From Muribaculaceae bacterium (GTDB taxonomy: Bacteria; Bacteroidota; Bacteroidia; Bacteroidales; Muribaculaceae), in contig JAFRRT010000038.1 in assembly GCA_017427945.1 (NCBI GenBank), positions 1 through 64,000 on the forward strand: a DNA stretch of 64,000 nucleotides, written 5' to 3'. The notes under the pieces are model-generated. The model made no database searches. It saw only the letters and a program-made list of their open reading frames with translations, and had not been told where the DNA came from. The position numbers and the translations under genes are program-made. This document shows positions 51,088 to 59,163 of the stretch, in pieces. The first letter of the stretch is position 1. Every line of letters begins with the position of its first letter.

Positions 51088-52551
51088 ATGTCACTAATCA
51101 TGATTTTACAACTCTGCATCGTGCTTGCAGCGTTGTGGCTGGGCTCCCGATACGGCAGTCTGGCCCTGGGAGCTATTTCGGGCATTGGCCTCGCTATCCT
51201 CGTGTTTGGTTTCGGCATGAAGCCCGGCACGCCTCCCACCGATGTTATTTACATCATCATTGCAGCCGTCACCTGCGCCGGCATCATGCAAGCCTCAGGC
51301 GGTATGGACTGGCTCATCCAGTTAGCCGAGAAGATGTTGCGCAAGCATCCCGACCGCATCACCTTCCTTGCCCCCCTCTGTACTTTCTTCCTGACGGTGC
51401 TCGTCGGCACGGGCCATGTGGTGTACACCTTGATGCCCATCATCTGCGACATCGCCCTCAAGAAGGGCATTCGTCCCGAGCGTCCTTGCGGTATCGCCAG
51501 CATCTCGTCACAGATTGGTATCACCTGTTCGCCCATCGCTGCCGCTGTGGTGGCGTTCATCACCATCTCGGGCAGCAACGGCTACAATGTCACCATCCCG
51601 CAGGTGCTCATGGTGACCATCCCCGCCTGTCTGTTGGGTATCATGATGGCATCCATCGCTTCCTACAAGCGCGGTAAGGACCTGGACAAGGATCCCGAGT
51701 TCCAGAAGAAAATTGCTGACCCCGTGCAGCGTGAGTACATCTACGGCAACACCGCCACCACCCTCGACAAGAAGATTGCCCCCGAGAGCAAACGCGCGGT
51801 ATACATCTTCTTCGGTGCCCTGTTGGTGATTGTGTTCTTCGCCATCTTCCAGGATCTGCTGCCCACCTACGACACCATCAAGGCTGTTGACGGTGACGCC
51901 ACCATCGAACTCATCGGTTCGCGTGTGACCATCACCGCCGATCAGTTGGCAAAAATGGGCATTCATGTTGACGGCTTGACCAAGTTGCATCCCACGCCCC
52001 TCAAGATGAACCTCGTCATCCAGATTGTGATGATTACCGCCGCGGCGCTGATGATTATGTTCTGCAAGGCGTCGCCCAAGAAGGCCATCGCCGGTCCCGT
52101 TTGGCAGAGCGGTATGGTCGCTGTAGTTGCCATCTACGGTATCGCTTGGCTTGCTGATACCTACTTCGCCAACTACCTGCCCGAAATCCAAAATATGCTC
52201 GCAGGCATGGTTGAGAAGTATCCGTGGTCGATTGCATTTGCCTTCTTCCTGGTCTCGGTGCTCGTCAACTCACAGGGCGCTGTGGTTGTTGCCATGCTGC
52301 CGCTGGCCTATAAACTCGGCATCGACGGATGGGTACTGCTGGGTGTGTTGCCCTCGGTATATGGCTACTTCTTCATCCCCAACTATCCCTCGGATATCGC
52401 CACGGTGAACTTCGACCGCACGGGCACGACAGTCATCGGCAAGTATCTGTTGAACCACTCGTTCATGATGCCCGGTTTGGTACACACAGTCATTGCCTGT
52501 GTCGCCGGCTACCTCATAGCCTTCCTCTACCACTCCATGGGTTGGATCTAA
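51088..52551 (+). CDS. dcuB: Anaerobic C4-dicarboxylate transporter (Dcu family)
   Basis: 487 residues, about 10-12 membrane helices. The sequence matches DcuA/DcuB: SRYGSLALGAISGIGLAILVFGF, a long loop with PERPCGIASISSQIGITCSPIAAAV, and the C-terminal GYFFIPNYPSDIATVNFDRTGTT signature. It exchanges fumarate, malate, aspartate and succinate during anaerobic respiration, fitting the succinate-forming metabolism expected from the PEP carboxykinase at 9.8 kb. I cannot separate DcuA from DcuB with certainty; the symbol is provisional. It follows a porin gene and ends at a strong terminator. Confidence 0.85.
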   Translation: MSLIMILQLCIVLAALWLGSRYGSLALGAISGIGLAILVFGFGMKPGTPPTDVIYIIIAAVTCAGIMQASGGMDWLIQLAEKMLRKHPDRITFLAPLCTFFLTVLVGTGHVVYTLMPIICDIALKKGIRPERPCGIASISSQIGITCSPIAAAVVAFITISGSNGYNVTIPQVLMVTIPACLLGIMMASIASYKRGKDLDKDPEFQKKIADPVQREYIYGNTATTLDKKIAPESKRAVYIFFGALLVIVFFAIFQDLLPTYDTIKAVDGDATIELIGSRVTITADQLAKMGIHVDGLTKLHPTPLKMNLVIQIVMITAAALMIMFCKASPKKAIAGPVWQSGMVAVVAIYGIAWLADTYFANYLPEIQNMLAGMVEKYPWSIAFAFFLVSVLVNSQGAVVVAMLPLAYKLGIDGWVLLGVLPSVYGYFFIPNYPSDIATVNFDRTGTTVIGKYLLNHSFMMPGLVHTVIACVAGYLIAFLYHSMGWI

Positions 52552-52583
52552 GAAAAACAACTGAATATTCTGATAAATCTGAT

Positions 52584-52616
52584 TGCACGGGCACCTCTCC
52601 AGCCCGTGCATTTTTT
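52584..52616 (+). terminator. Rho-independent terminator
   Basis: TGCACGGGC / GCCCGTGCA arms followed by TTTTTT, 33 bases after the transporter stop. Confidence 0.9.
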
Positions 52617-52699
52617 ACAAAAGAATTAAGTGAAGTCATAGATATTCCGAGAATAGTTATATCTTTGCGGTGTTAGAAATCAAAGTACAGAATAGAATT

Positions 52700-53203
52700 A
52701 TGAAATACGTTTCATCCATTATGATGGTTGCCGTTATGGCATTTGCTTCACTGAATATGTCCGCCATGTCTTCAAACGCGGCGAGTGAGACCATCCCTTT
52801 TGAGCAACTGGTGACAATGATTGCCACAGGATCTCATTGGCATGAGAGTAATCTCACCGAGATAGGCCTTGAAAGGCTATACCGAGACAGCTATGAGGAA
52901 GAGTTTGGAGAAGCTGTTTTATTTGTTTACGGCATCAATGCTAAGGCAGAAGTGGCCGAAGATTGGGATGTTCAACTGTCCTCTGAGGGACCTCATGCTT
53001 ATGCCATCGAGGTAAAACTGACGACCGATAATGGCACCGCCCTCTATTTCAAAGAAAAGGCTGATCATGATGCGTTCATGGACTGTGTGAGACAATCAAG
53101 TTATTACAGTCAAGATGAATATGACGAAATCATCGGCGAGTCTCTTATAGAACATGACGAGTACAAAAACGGCTGGTACGTCATCACATTCCACATAGGA
53201 TAG
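52700..53203 (+). CDS. Secreted hypothetical protein
   Basis: 167 residues from the ATG at 52700; a frame start ten codons earlier would remove the signal peptide logic. Residues 1-30 are a signal peptide (VSSIMMVAVMAFASLNMSAMS). The rest is acidic and mixed alpha/beta (QLVTMIATGSHWHESNL, ERLYRDSYEEEFGEAVLFVYG, ALYFKEKADHDAFMDCV), with no known domain. A promoter box TATCTTTG at 52660-52667 supports the start, with a leader of about 25 bases. It is monocistronic between two terminators. Confidence 0.65.
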   Translation: MKYVSSIMMVAVMAFASLNMSAMSSNAASETIPFEQLVTMIATGSHWHESNLTEIGLERLYRDSYEEEFGEAVLFVYGINAKAEVAEDWDVQLSSEGPHAYAIEVKLTTDNGTALYFKEKADHDAFMDCVRQSSYYSQDEYDEIIGESLIEHDEYKNGWYVITFHIG

Positions 53204-53235
53204 ACACTTTGGCTTTCAAAATGCAACAGTATCAA

Positions 53236-53270
53236 GATGCGCGGACCAATTTGGCCCGCGCATCATTTTT
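53236..53270. terminator. Rho-independent terminator
   Basis: GATGCGCGG / CCGCGCATC arms followed by ATTTTT, between the secreted protein gene and the convergent tandem TonB-C gene. Confidence 0.8.
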
Positions 53271-53312
53271 CGTCATGATATGTGATGCCTTATCGTTTAA
53301 TGGCGATAGCAG

Positions 53313-54071
53313 TTAGAGGTAAAGCTTACTGTTGCGATTAAACCTGACAGGCAGGGTGTACCACACAGCAACCGGTTGGCCGTTTTGGCGACCAGGAGTG
53401 AAATTGGGGAGTGACTTGACGAGTCGAATGGCTTCTTGGTCAAAAGCCGGGTCTAAACCGCGGAGGACCTTGACCTCGCCGATACTGCCATCGGTCTTGA
53501 CAACGAACTGCAAAATGACGACACCTTCGAGGTCAGAGCCCTCAGGATAATTCACATGGGACATGATGTATTTTAGCAATGCCGCTTCACCGCCGGGAAA
53601 ATGCGGCATCTGTTCCACACTTCTGAAAATGATACTGTCATTCGGTGAATCCTGATTAAATGAACTGGGGACATCACTAGGTCTTTGAGCGCCAGCATTG
53701 CGACTGAATCTGACAGGCACGGTGTACCATACAGGAACCGGTTGGCCGTTTTGGCGACCAGGAGTGAATTTGGGGAGTGTCTTGATGACTCGAATGGCTT
53801 CTTTGTCAAGCGCTTCATCTACACTGCGAATGACCTTTGCCTGGCCGATGCTGCCATCGGTCTCGACGACGAACTGCAAGATGACGGTGGCTTGGCTGTC
53901 TGAGCTCTCAGGATAATTCACATGAGACCTGATGTATTTTAGCAATGCGGCTTCACCACCGGGGAATTGCGGCATCTGTTCCACACTCCTGAAAACGCCA
54001 TTGGCGTCTTGTGCTAATGCCACCAACGGAAGTGTCATGGCCAGCGCGAGTATTAAGAGCAATCGTTTCAT
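53313..54071 (-). CDS. Secreted protein with two tandem TonB C-terminal domains
   Basis: 252 residues. Signal peptide 1-20 (ending VALA) instead of the membrane anchor usual for TonB. Two near-identical TonB_C domains span about 28-123 and 149-245, each with VNYPE, VILQFVV-TDGSIG, LPKFTPGRQNGQPV and WYTLPVRF-type segments, joined by a 25-residue linker. The two halves are also highly similar at the DNA level, indicating a recent intragenic duplication of roughly 360 bases. Without the N-terminal transmembrane helix and Pro-rich linker, it is unlikely to energise receptors directly; it may be a periplasmic adaptor or decoy. Alone between a terminator and the amylase operon. Confidence 0.85.
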   Translation of the reverse strand: MKRLLLILALAMTLPLVALAQDANGVFRSVEQMPQFPGGEAALLKYIRSHVNYPESSDSQATVILQFVVETDGSIGQAKVIRSVDEALDKEAIRVIKTLPKFTPGRQNGQPVPVWYTVPVRFSRNAGAQRPSDVPSSFNQDSPNDSIIFRSVEQMPHFPGGEAALLKYIMSHVNYPEGSDLEGVVILQFVVKTDGSIGEVKVLRGLDPAFDQEAIRLVKSLPNFTPGRQNGQPVAVWYTLPVRFNRNSKLYL

Positions 54072-54107
54072 TTTGTTTGAGTTGTTTTTAAAACAGTTTT
54101 ACTGCGA

Positions 54108-55469
54108 TTAATGATTGTGAATCAGGTAGTACTGGTAAGGCTGCAGCGTGAGGCGTGAGCCCAGGGTAATTTCTTCTCCCCTCATCAGGTCGATGGCGGT
54201 GCGGTTGGCCCACATGCCAGGCAGGTTGATGTTGTGGGGCGTGTCACGTACATTGACAACAACGAGCACATTGTCGTTGTTGAGCACGCGGTCAACACAC
54301 AGCACGTTGTTCTCATCGTCATCATAGGGGATCGTCTTTCCGCTGGAGCGCAGTGCGGGGTGCTCATTATAGATGGTGACGAGTTTCTTGTACTCCTCGC
54401 GCATGGCAGGATTGGCATTCCAATCAACCGGCACATACTTGAAGAAGTTGATGGGCTCGGGATAGCCCACCTCTTGCGAGCCGTAGATCATCATGCCGCC
54501 ATGCAGCATCGTGGTAGCCACAAATGCCGCCATCGAAGCCTTTGCGCCGCCATAGAGCTGGACGGGTGTGGACTTGGTGGATTCGTCATGATTGGTGGTG
54601 AAACGCATCTTGAATTTTCCGCGTTCCAGATCAGTGTATTCCTTCTTGTCGGTTTCGACAAGTTTACCCACTTTGGCCTTGTCCTTCATCACCTCGGCGA
54701 TGGTGTGCATGAATTCCCAGGCGTAGTTCAGGTCAAAGCCTGCCTTGAAGTTCTCGGGGTTGGCACCCTCGGCAAGCATGATGAGGTGGCGCGGTTTGGC
54801 AGAGGCTCTCAAGGTGGCGATGGCTTCGGTCCAGAAGTCCACAGGCACCTGGTCGGCGACATCGCAACGGAAACCGTCAACGCCTACGCTGTCCACCCAG
54901 AACTTCATGGCGTCGATCATCGCGGCGCGCATCTCCTTGTTGTCATAGTTCAGGTCGGCGACATCTGTCCAGTCGGTGCCAGGCGGATAGACAATGTTTC
55001 CCGTCGAGTCATGGGTGTACCAGTCGGGGTGTTCCTTCACCCATACGTTGTCCCAAGCGGTGTGGTTGGCCACCCAGTCGAGAATGACACCGATGCCGCG
55101 CTCGTGGCAGGACTCTACCAGCATGCGTAGGTCATCGACGGTGCCGAATTCGGGAGCCACGGCTTTGTAGTCACGCACCGAGTAGGGCGAGTTCTTTGTT
55201 TTTTCTTCACCGATGGGGTAGATGGGCATGATCCATATCATGTTGATGCCCAAGTCCTCAATGGAGTCGATGCGTGCCAACACTGCCTGCAGCGAGTTGG
55301 AGGGAGCGAACACGCGCGGGTTGACCTGATAGAGCACGACATCGGCTGCATCAGGTACAATGAACGAGTCTGAAACGGCAACGGCGTTATTGTTCTTGCT
55401 GAACTTGCATCCCGTGAATACAAGTGTCAGGGTTAACAATAGGAATAAGATTGTCTTTTTCATCTTCAT
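54108..55469 (-). CDS. Lipoprotein GH13 alpha-amylase-family glycoside hydrolase
   Basis: 453 residues. Signal peptide with lipobox VFTGC (Cys21), so surface- or periplasm-anchored. The GH13 catalytic barrel shows all four conserved regions: DWVANHT at 131-137, GFRCDVADQ with nucleophile Asp203, LAEGAN with acid/base Glu234, and TTNHDES with Asp295. A short C-terminal beta domain follows (about 390-453). It should hydrolyse alpha-glucans such as starch or maltodextrin, but without SusC/SusD genes nearby it is not part of a canonical PUL. It is 24 bases downstream of the coiled-coil protein gene and probably shares its transcript. Confidence 0.9.
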   Translation of the reverse strand: MKMKKTILFLLLTLTLVFTGCKFSKNNNAVAVSDSFIVPDAADVVLYQVNPRVFAPSNSLQAVLARIDSIEDLGINMIWIMPIYPIGEEKTKNSPYSVRDYKAVAPEFGTVDDLRMLVESCHERGIGVILDWVANHTAWDNVWVKEHPDWYTHDSTGNIVYPPGTDWTDVADLNYDNKEMRAAMIDAMKFWVDSVGVDGFRCDVADQVPVDFWTEAIATLRASAKPRHLIMLAEGANPENFKAGFDLNYAWEFMHTIAEVMKDKAKVGKLVETDKKEYTDLERGKFKMRFTTNHDESTKSTPVQLYGGAKASMAAFVATTMLHGGMMIYGSQEVGYPEPINFFKYVPVDWNANPAMREEYKKLVTIYNEHPALRSSGKTIPYDDDENNVLCVDRVLNNDNVLVVVNVRDTPHNINLPGMWANRTAIDLMRGEEITLGSRLTLQPYQYYLIHNH

Positions 55470-55493
55470 AATATTTTGATGTTATGTTTGACG

Positions 55494-56744
55494 CTATTGT
55501 AAGATGGATTGTTTGAATAGTTCAAACTCCTCATCGCTGATTTCGGTGACTGTGAGGGTGACACGTTCCTCCTGGTCCTTGCCGATGGTGAACACGAGCA
55601 CGTGGTCATCGACGGTGTAGCCCGTCTCAACGGCTTGTGTCTCGTTGTTGAGACGCCAGGGGACCGCCATGCGGGCATTGCTGCCCTTCAGGCAGTTCTT
55701 GATGGCGAGTTTTGCCATATCAACATCATGGACGATGGTGGAGAACATGGTGCAGCTGTTGCTGCTGGCTGACGATTGGGTGAAGTCGTATTTCTCGCTG
55801 AGCCACAGCGCAACGTCATCGTAATGATATTTGCTGGCGGTTTTGGCAGCGGCCTGACGGCGTTCGGCCTTTTGGGCACGGGCTTTCTCGCGCTCGGCTT
55901 TTTCTCGTGCCAGCTCATCTTCCCGCAATTTCTTTTTCTCTTCTCTCTTCAGCCGTTCTTCTTCCTGTTTCTGCTTTTTGGCTTCAGCTTTTTTCTGTTT
56001 CTCGGCTTCTTTCAGTGCCTGCTCCTGTTCGCGTTGTTGTTCTTTCTCGCGTTGCTTGGCAAGGCGCTGTTCCCGCTTTTGGGCTGCTTGTTTTTCGCGG
56101 GCCTCCTGACGGCGTTCTTTTTCGCTTTTTGCTGCGGGCTGCACAAAGGCCTCATCGATAGGAGATGCCTCCTCAGGCGCCTCGGCATCCAGCTGGTCGA
56201 CGTCTTCTTGGGTGATGGCCTTGCGGTTACGGCTGCTGCGCTTGGTGGCAGTGGTTTTTTCTTTGTTGGATGAGGCTTTGGTGCCCTTGTCCTTCTTCAA
56301 GGACTTGTAGTAACCGGCAGTCTCGGTGACGCTCACAAAGTGCGCTTTGCTGTCTTCAAGGGTTTTGCGGCCGATGCTGAAGTGGAACCTGTTTTTCTCG
56401 AATCGGAAGTCCTTCCAGTAGCTGCCCTTCTCCATGTGCCAGTCGGTCACGGCCTTGATGTCGTCATAGCTTGCCATGAGACGGTCAATGATGTTCTTGG
56501 TCTTGGTGACGTTGTACCCTGATGGTGTGTTCAGGAAATAGGTAACCTCGCCTTTCTGGCGCTGTTGCTCCATCTCGGCCTTACTGGGGGTATAGTAGTA
56601 TTCAAAGTTGTTGCGTGCCACGAACACGTCATTTACAACCTCGTCGAGATACCACTCCCATTCTTCCTGGGATGTGGTTTGTCCCGTTGACGTCAGCATG
56701 ACGCATGCCAATAGGGTGAATACGATGCTCCTGATAGGTTTCAT
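55494..56744 (-). CDS. Secreted protein with long charged coiled coil
   Basis: 416 residues. Signal peptide about 1-22. Residues 23-150 are a soluble domain (WEWYLDEVVNDVFVARNNF, YFLNTPSGYNV). Residues about 200-305 are an extreme Lys/Glu/Gln/Arg coiled coil (KREQRLAKQREKEQQREQ, KKAEAKKQKQEEERLKREEK) that would form a rod of 100 residues or more. The last 105 residues form a second globular part (WLSEKYDFTQSS, VETGYTVDDHVLVFTIGK). I recognise no family. Being ahead of a GH13 lipoprotein in the same operon suggests an envelope role, perhaps linking or spacing surface proteins. A -7 box TATATTTG at 56780-56773 marks the operon start. Confidence 0.65.
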   Translation of the reverse strand: MKPIRSIVFTLLACVMLTSTGQTTSQEEWEWYLDEVVNDVFVARNNFEYYYTPSKAEMEQQRQKGEVTYFLNTPSGYNVTKTKNIIDRLMASYDDIKAVTDWHMEKGSYWKDFRFEKNRFHFSIGRKTLEDSKAHFVSVTETAGYYKSLKKDKGTKASSNKEKTTATKRSSRNRKAITQEDVDQLDAEAPEEASPIDEAFVQPAAKSEKERRQEAREKQAAQKREQRLAKQREKEQQREQEQALKEAEKQKKAEAKKQKQEEERLKREEKKKLREDELAREKAEREKARAQKAERRQAAAKTASKYHYDDVALWLSEKYDFTQSSASSNSCTMFSTIVHDVDMAKLAIKNCLKGSNARMAVPWRLNNETQAVETGYTVDDHVLVFTIGKDQEERVTLTVTEISDEEFELFKQSILQ

Positions 56745-56856
56745 AGCCTCGGTTCAATTTGGTTACAGGTCACAAATATACATGAAAAATCGGATAATTT
56801 GATAATTTTTATCAAAAAATCAATTCAGCGGTAACAAAATGCATGGTTTGTGATAA

Positions 56857-56880
56857 CCTTGCCATGAAGTCATGGCAAGG
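56857..56880. repeat. Perfect palindromic hairpin downstream of the MATE gene
   Basis: CCTTGCCATGA / TCATGGCAAGG, 11-base arms with a 2-base centre. No T-tract follows on the minus strand, so its terminator role is uncertain. Confidence 0.5.
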
Positions 56881-56890
56881 GCTGCGGTGG

Positions 56891-58234
56891 TCAAGTCTGC
56901 TTGCGGAGCGTTTTTCTGAAGAAGCTGATTATCAGCGGGATTGCAAGCAGGAACGACAGCATGTCGCACACGGCTTGGCAGATTTCCACACCGAACAGCC
57001 CGAGCAGTCGGGGCAGGATGAGAATCAAGGGAATGAAGAAGATGCCGTTGCGGGCGGCGGCAAGGATGTTGGCGGGGAGGCTCTGCCCGGTGGTCTGCAG
57101 CGTCATGTTGCACACGGTGACTACTGCCGCCATGGGCAGGGTGACGAGCTGCCACCGCAGAGCGACGGCGCCGACGGCAACCACTTCGGGGTCATCACGC
57201 AGCAGGTCCACCAGCTGCTCGGCAAAAGCAAACGCCGGGCCGCACATCACCACCAGCACCGCCATATCGAGCAGGATGGTGAAGTAGAAGCCCTTGAGCA
57301 GCCGCTTGTATTGCCCGGCTCCATAGTTGAATCCGCAGAATGGCTGATAGCCCTGTCCCACACCGATGATGATGGCAAAAATAATGAACGCCAGCCTCGA
57401 AACAATCGACATGCCCGCTATCGCCGCATCGCCATAGACGCCTGCCGCCACATTGAGCATGAGCGTGGCGATGCTCGCCAGCGCCTGACGTGTGAGCGAG
57501 GGCGTGCCGCCCTTGAGAATTTCCTTCTGGAAATGCCAGCGACGCGAGGCGAGTGATAGCTTGATGGGGATGTTCTCACCCCGGCGTGACATCACCCACA
57601 GCACGATAAATCCGAACAGCTGGCTCAGCACCGTGCCGATGGCGGTGCCCAGAATGCCCAGCCCAAAGGTGAACATGAACAACGGTACGAGCACCACATT
57701 GAGCACCGCACCCGAAATCATGCCATACATCGCTTGGGTGGCGTTGCCCTGGAATCGCATCTGGTTGTTGATGACCATCGAGGCCGACATGATGGGCGCA
57801 CCCAGCAGGATCACGCCCATGAACTTCATGGTATAGGGCAGGATGGTGGGCGTTGAGCCCAGTGCAATCGACAGCGGCTTGAGAAACAGCAGTCCCAGCA
57901 CGGCCACAACAATGCCGCAGATGATGCTGCCCACAAACGACGTTGCCGCCATCTGGCGTGCCTCGTCCAGGCGACGTGCCCCCAGGTGGCGCGACATGTA
58001 GGTGCCAGAGCCCTGACCAAACAGAAAGCCGATGGACTGGATGATGGCCATCACGGGAAATACCACACCCACGGCTGCCGTAGCCTGTGTGTTGATCAGG
58101 CCCACGAAATAGGTGTCAACAATGTTGTAGATGCTCGTGACAAGCATACTGATGACGGTAGGCACGGCCATCGCCGGTATCACGCGGCGAATGGGTGCGG
58201 CGGTCAGGAAAGTATAGTTGTCTTGCTTGCGCAT
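56891..58234 (-). CDS. MATE family efflux transporter
   Basis: 447 residues, twelve predicted membrane helices in two halves. MATE features include the N-terminal IRRVIPAMAVPTVISMLVTSIYNIVDTYFVG segment, GQGSGTYMSRHLGARR near 80 and the second-half IIGVGQGYQPFCGFNYGAGQYKR. The family exports drugs, polyamines or metabolites in exchange for sodium or protons. The specific substrate is unknown. A -7 box TAATTTTG lies at 58270-58263, 29 bases upstream of the ATG, and a duplicated noncoding repeat lies directly upstream of that. Position beside an esterase does not indicate a pathway. Confidence 0.9.
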   Translation of the reverse strand: MRKQDNYTFLTAAPIRRVIPAMAVPTVISMLVTSIYNIVDTYFVGLINTQATAAVGVVFPVMAIIQSIGFLFGQGSGTYMSRHLGARRLDEARQMAATSFVGSIICGIVVAVLGLLFLKPLSIALGSTPTILPYTMKFMGVILLGAPIMSASMVINNQMRFQGNATQAMYGMISGAVLNVVLVPLFMFTFGLGILGTAIGTVLSQLFGFIVLWVMSRRGENIPIKLSLASRRWHFQKEILKGGTPSLTRQALASIATLMLNVAAGVYGDAAIAGMSIVSRLAFIIFAIIIGVGQGYQPFCGFNYGAGQYKRLLKGFYFTILLDMAVLVVMCGPAFAFAEQLVDLLRDDPEVVAVGAVALRWQLVTLPMAAVVTVCNMTLQTTGQSLPANILAAARNGIFFIPLILILPRLLGLFGVEICQAVCDMLSFLLAIPLIISFFRKTLRKQT

Positions 58235-58270
58235 TCGGCAGGTCTCTTCAATTTTGAGGGTGCAAAATTA

Positions 58271-58376
58271 CAAAAATTGTGCAAACCGAGTACCATAATG
58301 CTTGAATTAATGGTCGAGGCGCCGCCAATTTTATCCAAAAATTGTGCAAACCGAGCGTGATAATGTTTGTTTTTGT
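58271..58376. repeat. Partial tandem copies of a 65-base noncoding repeat
   Basis: CAAAAATTGTGCAAACCGAG occurs at 58271-58290 and again at 58336-58355, with further similarity after each (ATAATG.TTG). Copy 1 continues into GAATTAATGGTCGAGGCGCCGCC, which shares the TCGAGGCGCC core and neighbouring layout with the 80-base repeat at 25890-26049. Confidence 0.75.
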
Positions 58377-58421
58377 GGAATTAATTGATGGAAAAAGTGA
58401 TTGTTGCAGGCGAAAAAGGCT

Positions 58422-59108
58422 TCAAGTGTTTTCCATCAGCCATTTGATGCCTTTAGCCACGCGCAGGGGAGGGTTCTTGAAATGATTACCCGGATTGAGT
58501 TCGAACTTGGTTGTAATTCCGCGCCCGGCAAGCAGGTCGGCCATGGCTTGAGTGCGCTCGCCTACGGTCTGCAACACGGCATTGCGCGACGTGCTCTCCA
58601 GCTCACCCACCGAGAGGTAGGCCCCCTGCAACGGAACCGCCAATTCGTGCTCACGGGCATACTCCAGCCACCCAGGATACCACATGGACCCCGATGCCGA
58701 CAGTATGCATGTAAACAGGTCGCACTGGAACGCGGCCCACATGGCGAAAAGTCCCGCCATCGAGTAACCCGCCAGGCCTCGCCATGCTGGTGGCGAGTCA
58801 ATCATCCGCTCGACCTGCGGCACAATTTCATCGGTGAGCACGGGCAGCCACTGGCTTGCCTCACCCGTGAATTTGTCGTCTTTTGATACGACCGTTTCAA
58901 CAGGCCACGGTGACAGTTCCTGATTCCAATGCAGACCGCTGATGGTCACCAGATTAAAGCCGCTGCACTCCACTTGTTTACTCGCCTCAATCAGCAATCG
59001 TCCATTCTCGTGATAGTCAATGGAGTAAATCAGTGGTGCACGGCCTTGAGTCAGCCTGTAGAGGCAGACCCTGCGGTGTCCGAATGTCAACTCTTGCACA
59101 TCCATCAC
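58422..59108 (-). CDS. Alpha/beta hydrolase, putative esterase
   Basis: 228 residues. A serine-hydrolase fold with the nucleophile elbow GYSMAG at about 116-121 and the likely catalytic His near the C-terminus (NPGNHFKN). Segments VTISGLHWNQELSPWP and YLSVGELESTSRN resemble the esterase family that includes siderophore esterases (PF00756-type). No signal peptide, so cytoplasmic. The start is ATG-ATG; the -7 box TAACTTTG at 59118-59111 is so close to the start that the transcript may begin at or inside the start codon. Divergent from mutY. Substrate unknown. Confidence 0.75.
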   Translation of the reverse strand: MMDVQELTFGHRRVCLYRLTQGRAPLIYSIDYHENGRLLIEASKQVECSGFNLVTISGLHWNQELSPWPVETVVSKDDKFTGEASQWLPVLTDEIVPQVERMIDSPPAWRGLAGYSMAGLFAMWAAFQCDLFTCILSASGSMWYPGWLEYAREHELAVPLQGAYLSVGELESTSRNAVLQTVGERTQAMADLLAGRGITTKFELNPGNHFKNPPLRVAKGIKWLMENT

Positions 59109-59110
59109 TG

Positions 59111-59138
59111 CAAAGTTAGGGAAAATTCCTTATCTTTG
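59111..59138. promoter_or_regulatory. Overlapping divergent promoter region (esterase and mutY)
   Basis: TAACTTTG on the minus strand (59118-59111) and TATCTTTG on the plus strand (59131-59138) are 12 bases apart, giving two -7 boxes in 28 bases. Neither has a TTTG at the ideal -33 distance. Confidence 0.5.
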
Positions 59139-59163
59139 TGGCGATGTTCACAGTTTTTCTTTA

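Noticed and set aside
54234-55130. Long plus-strand frame opposite the GH13 gene
   Set aside because: Antisense shadow; the minus-strand frame holds all GH13 catalytic motifs.
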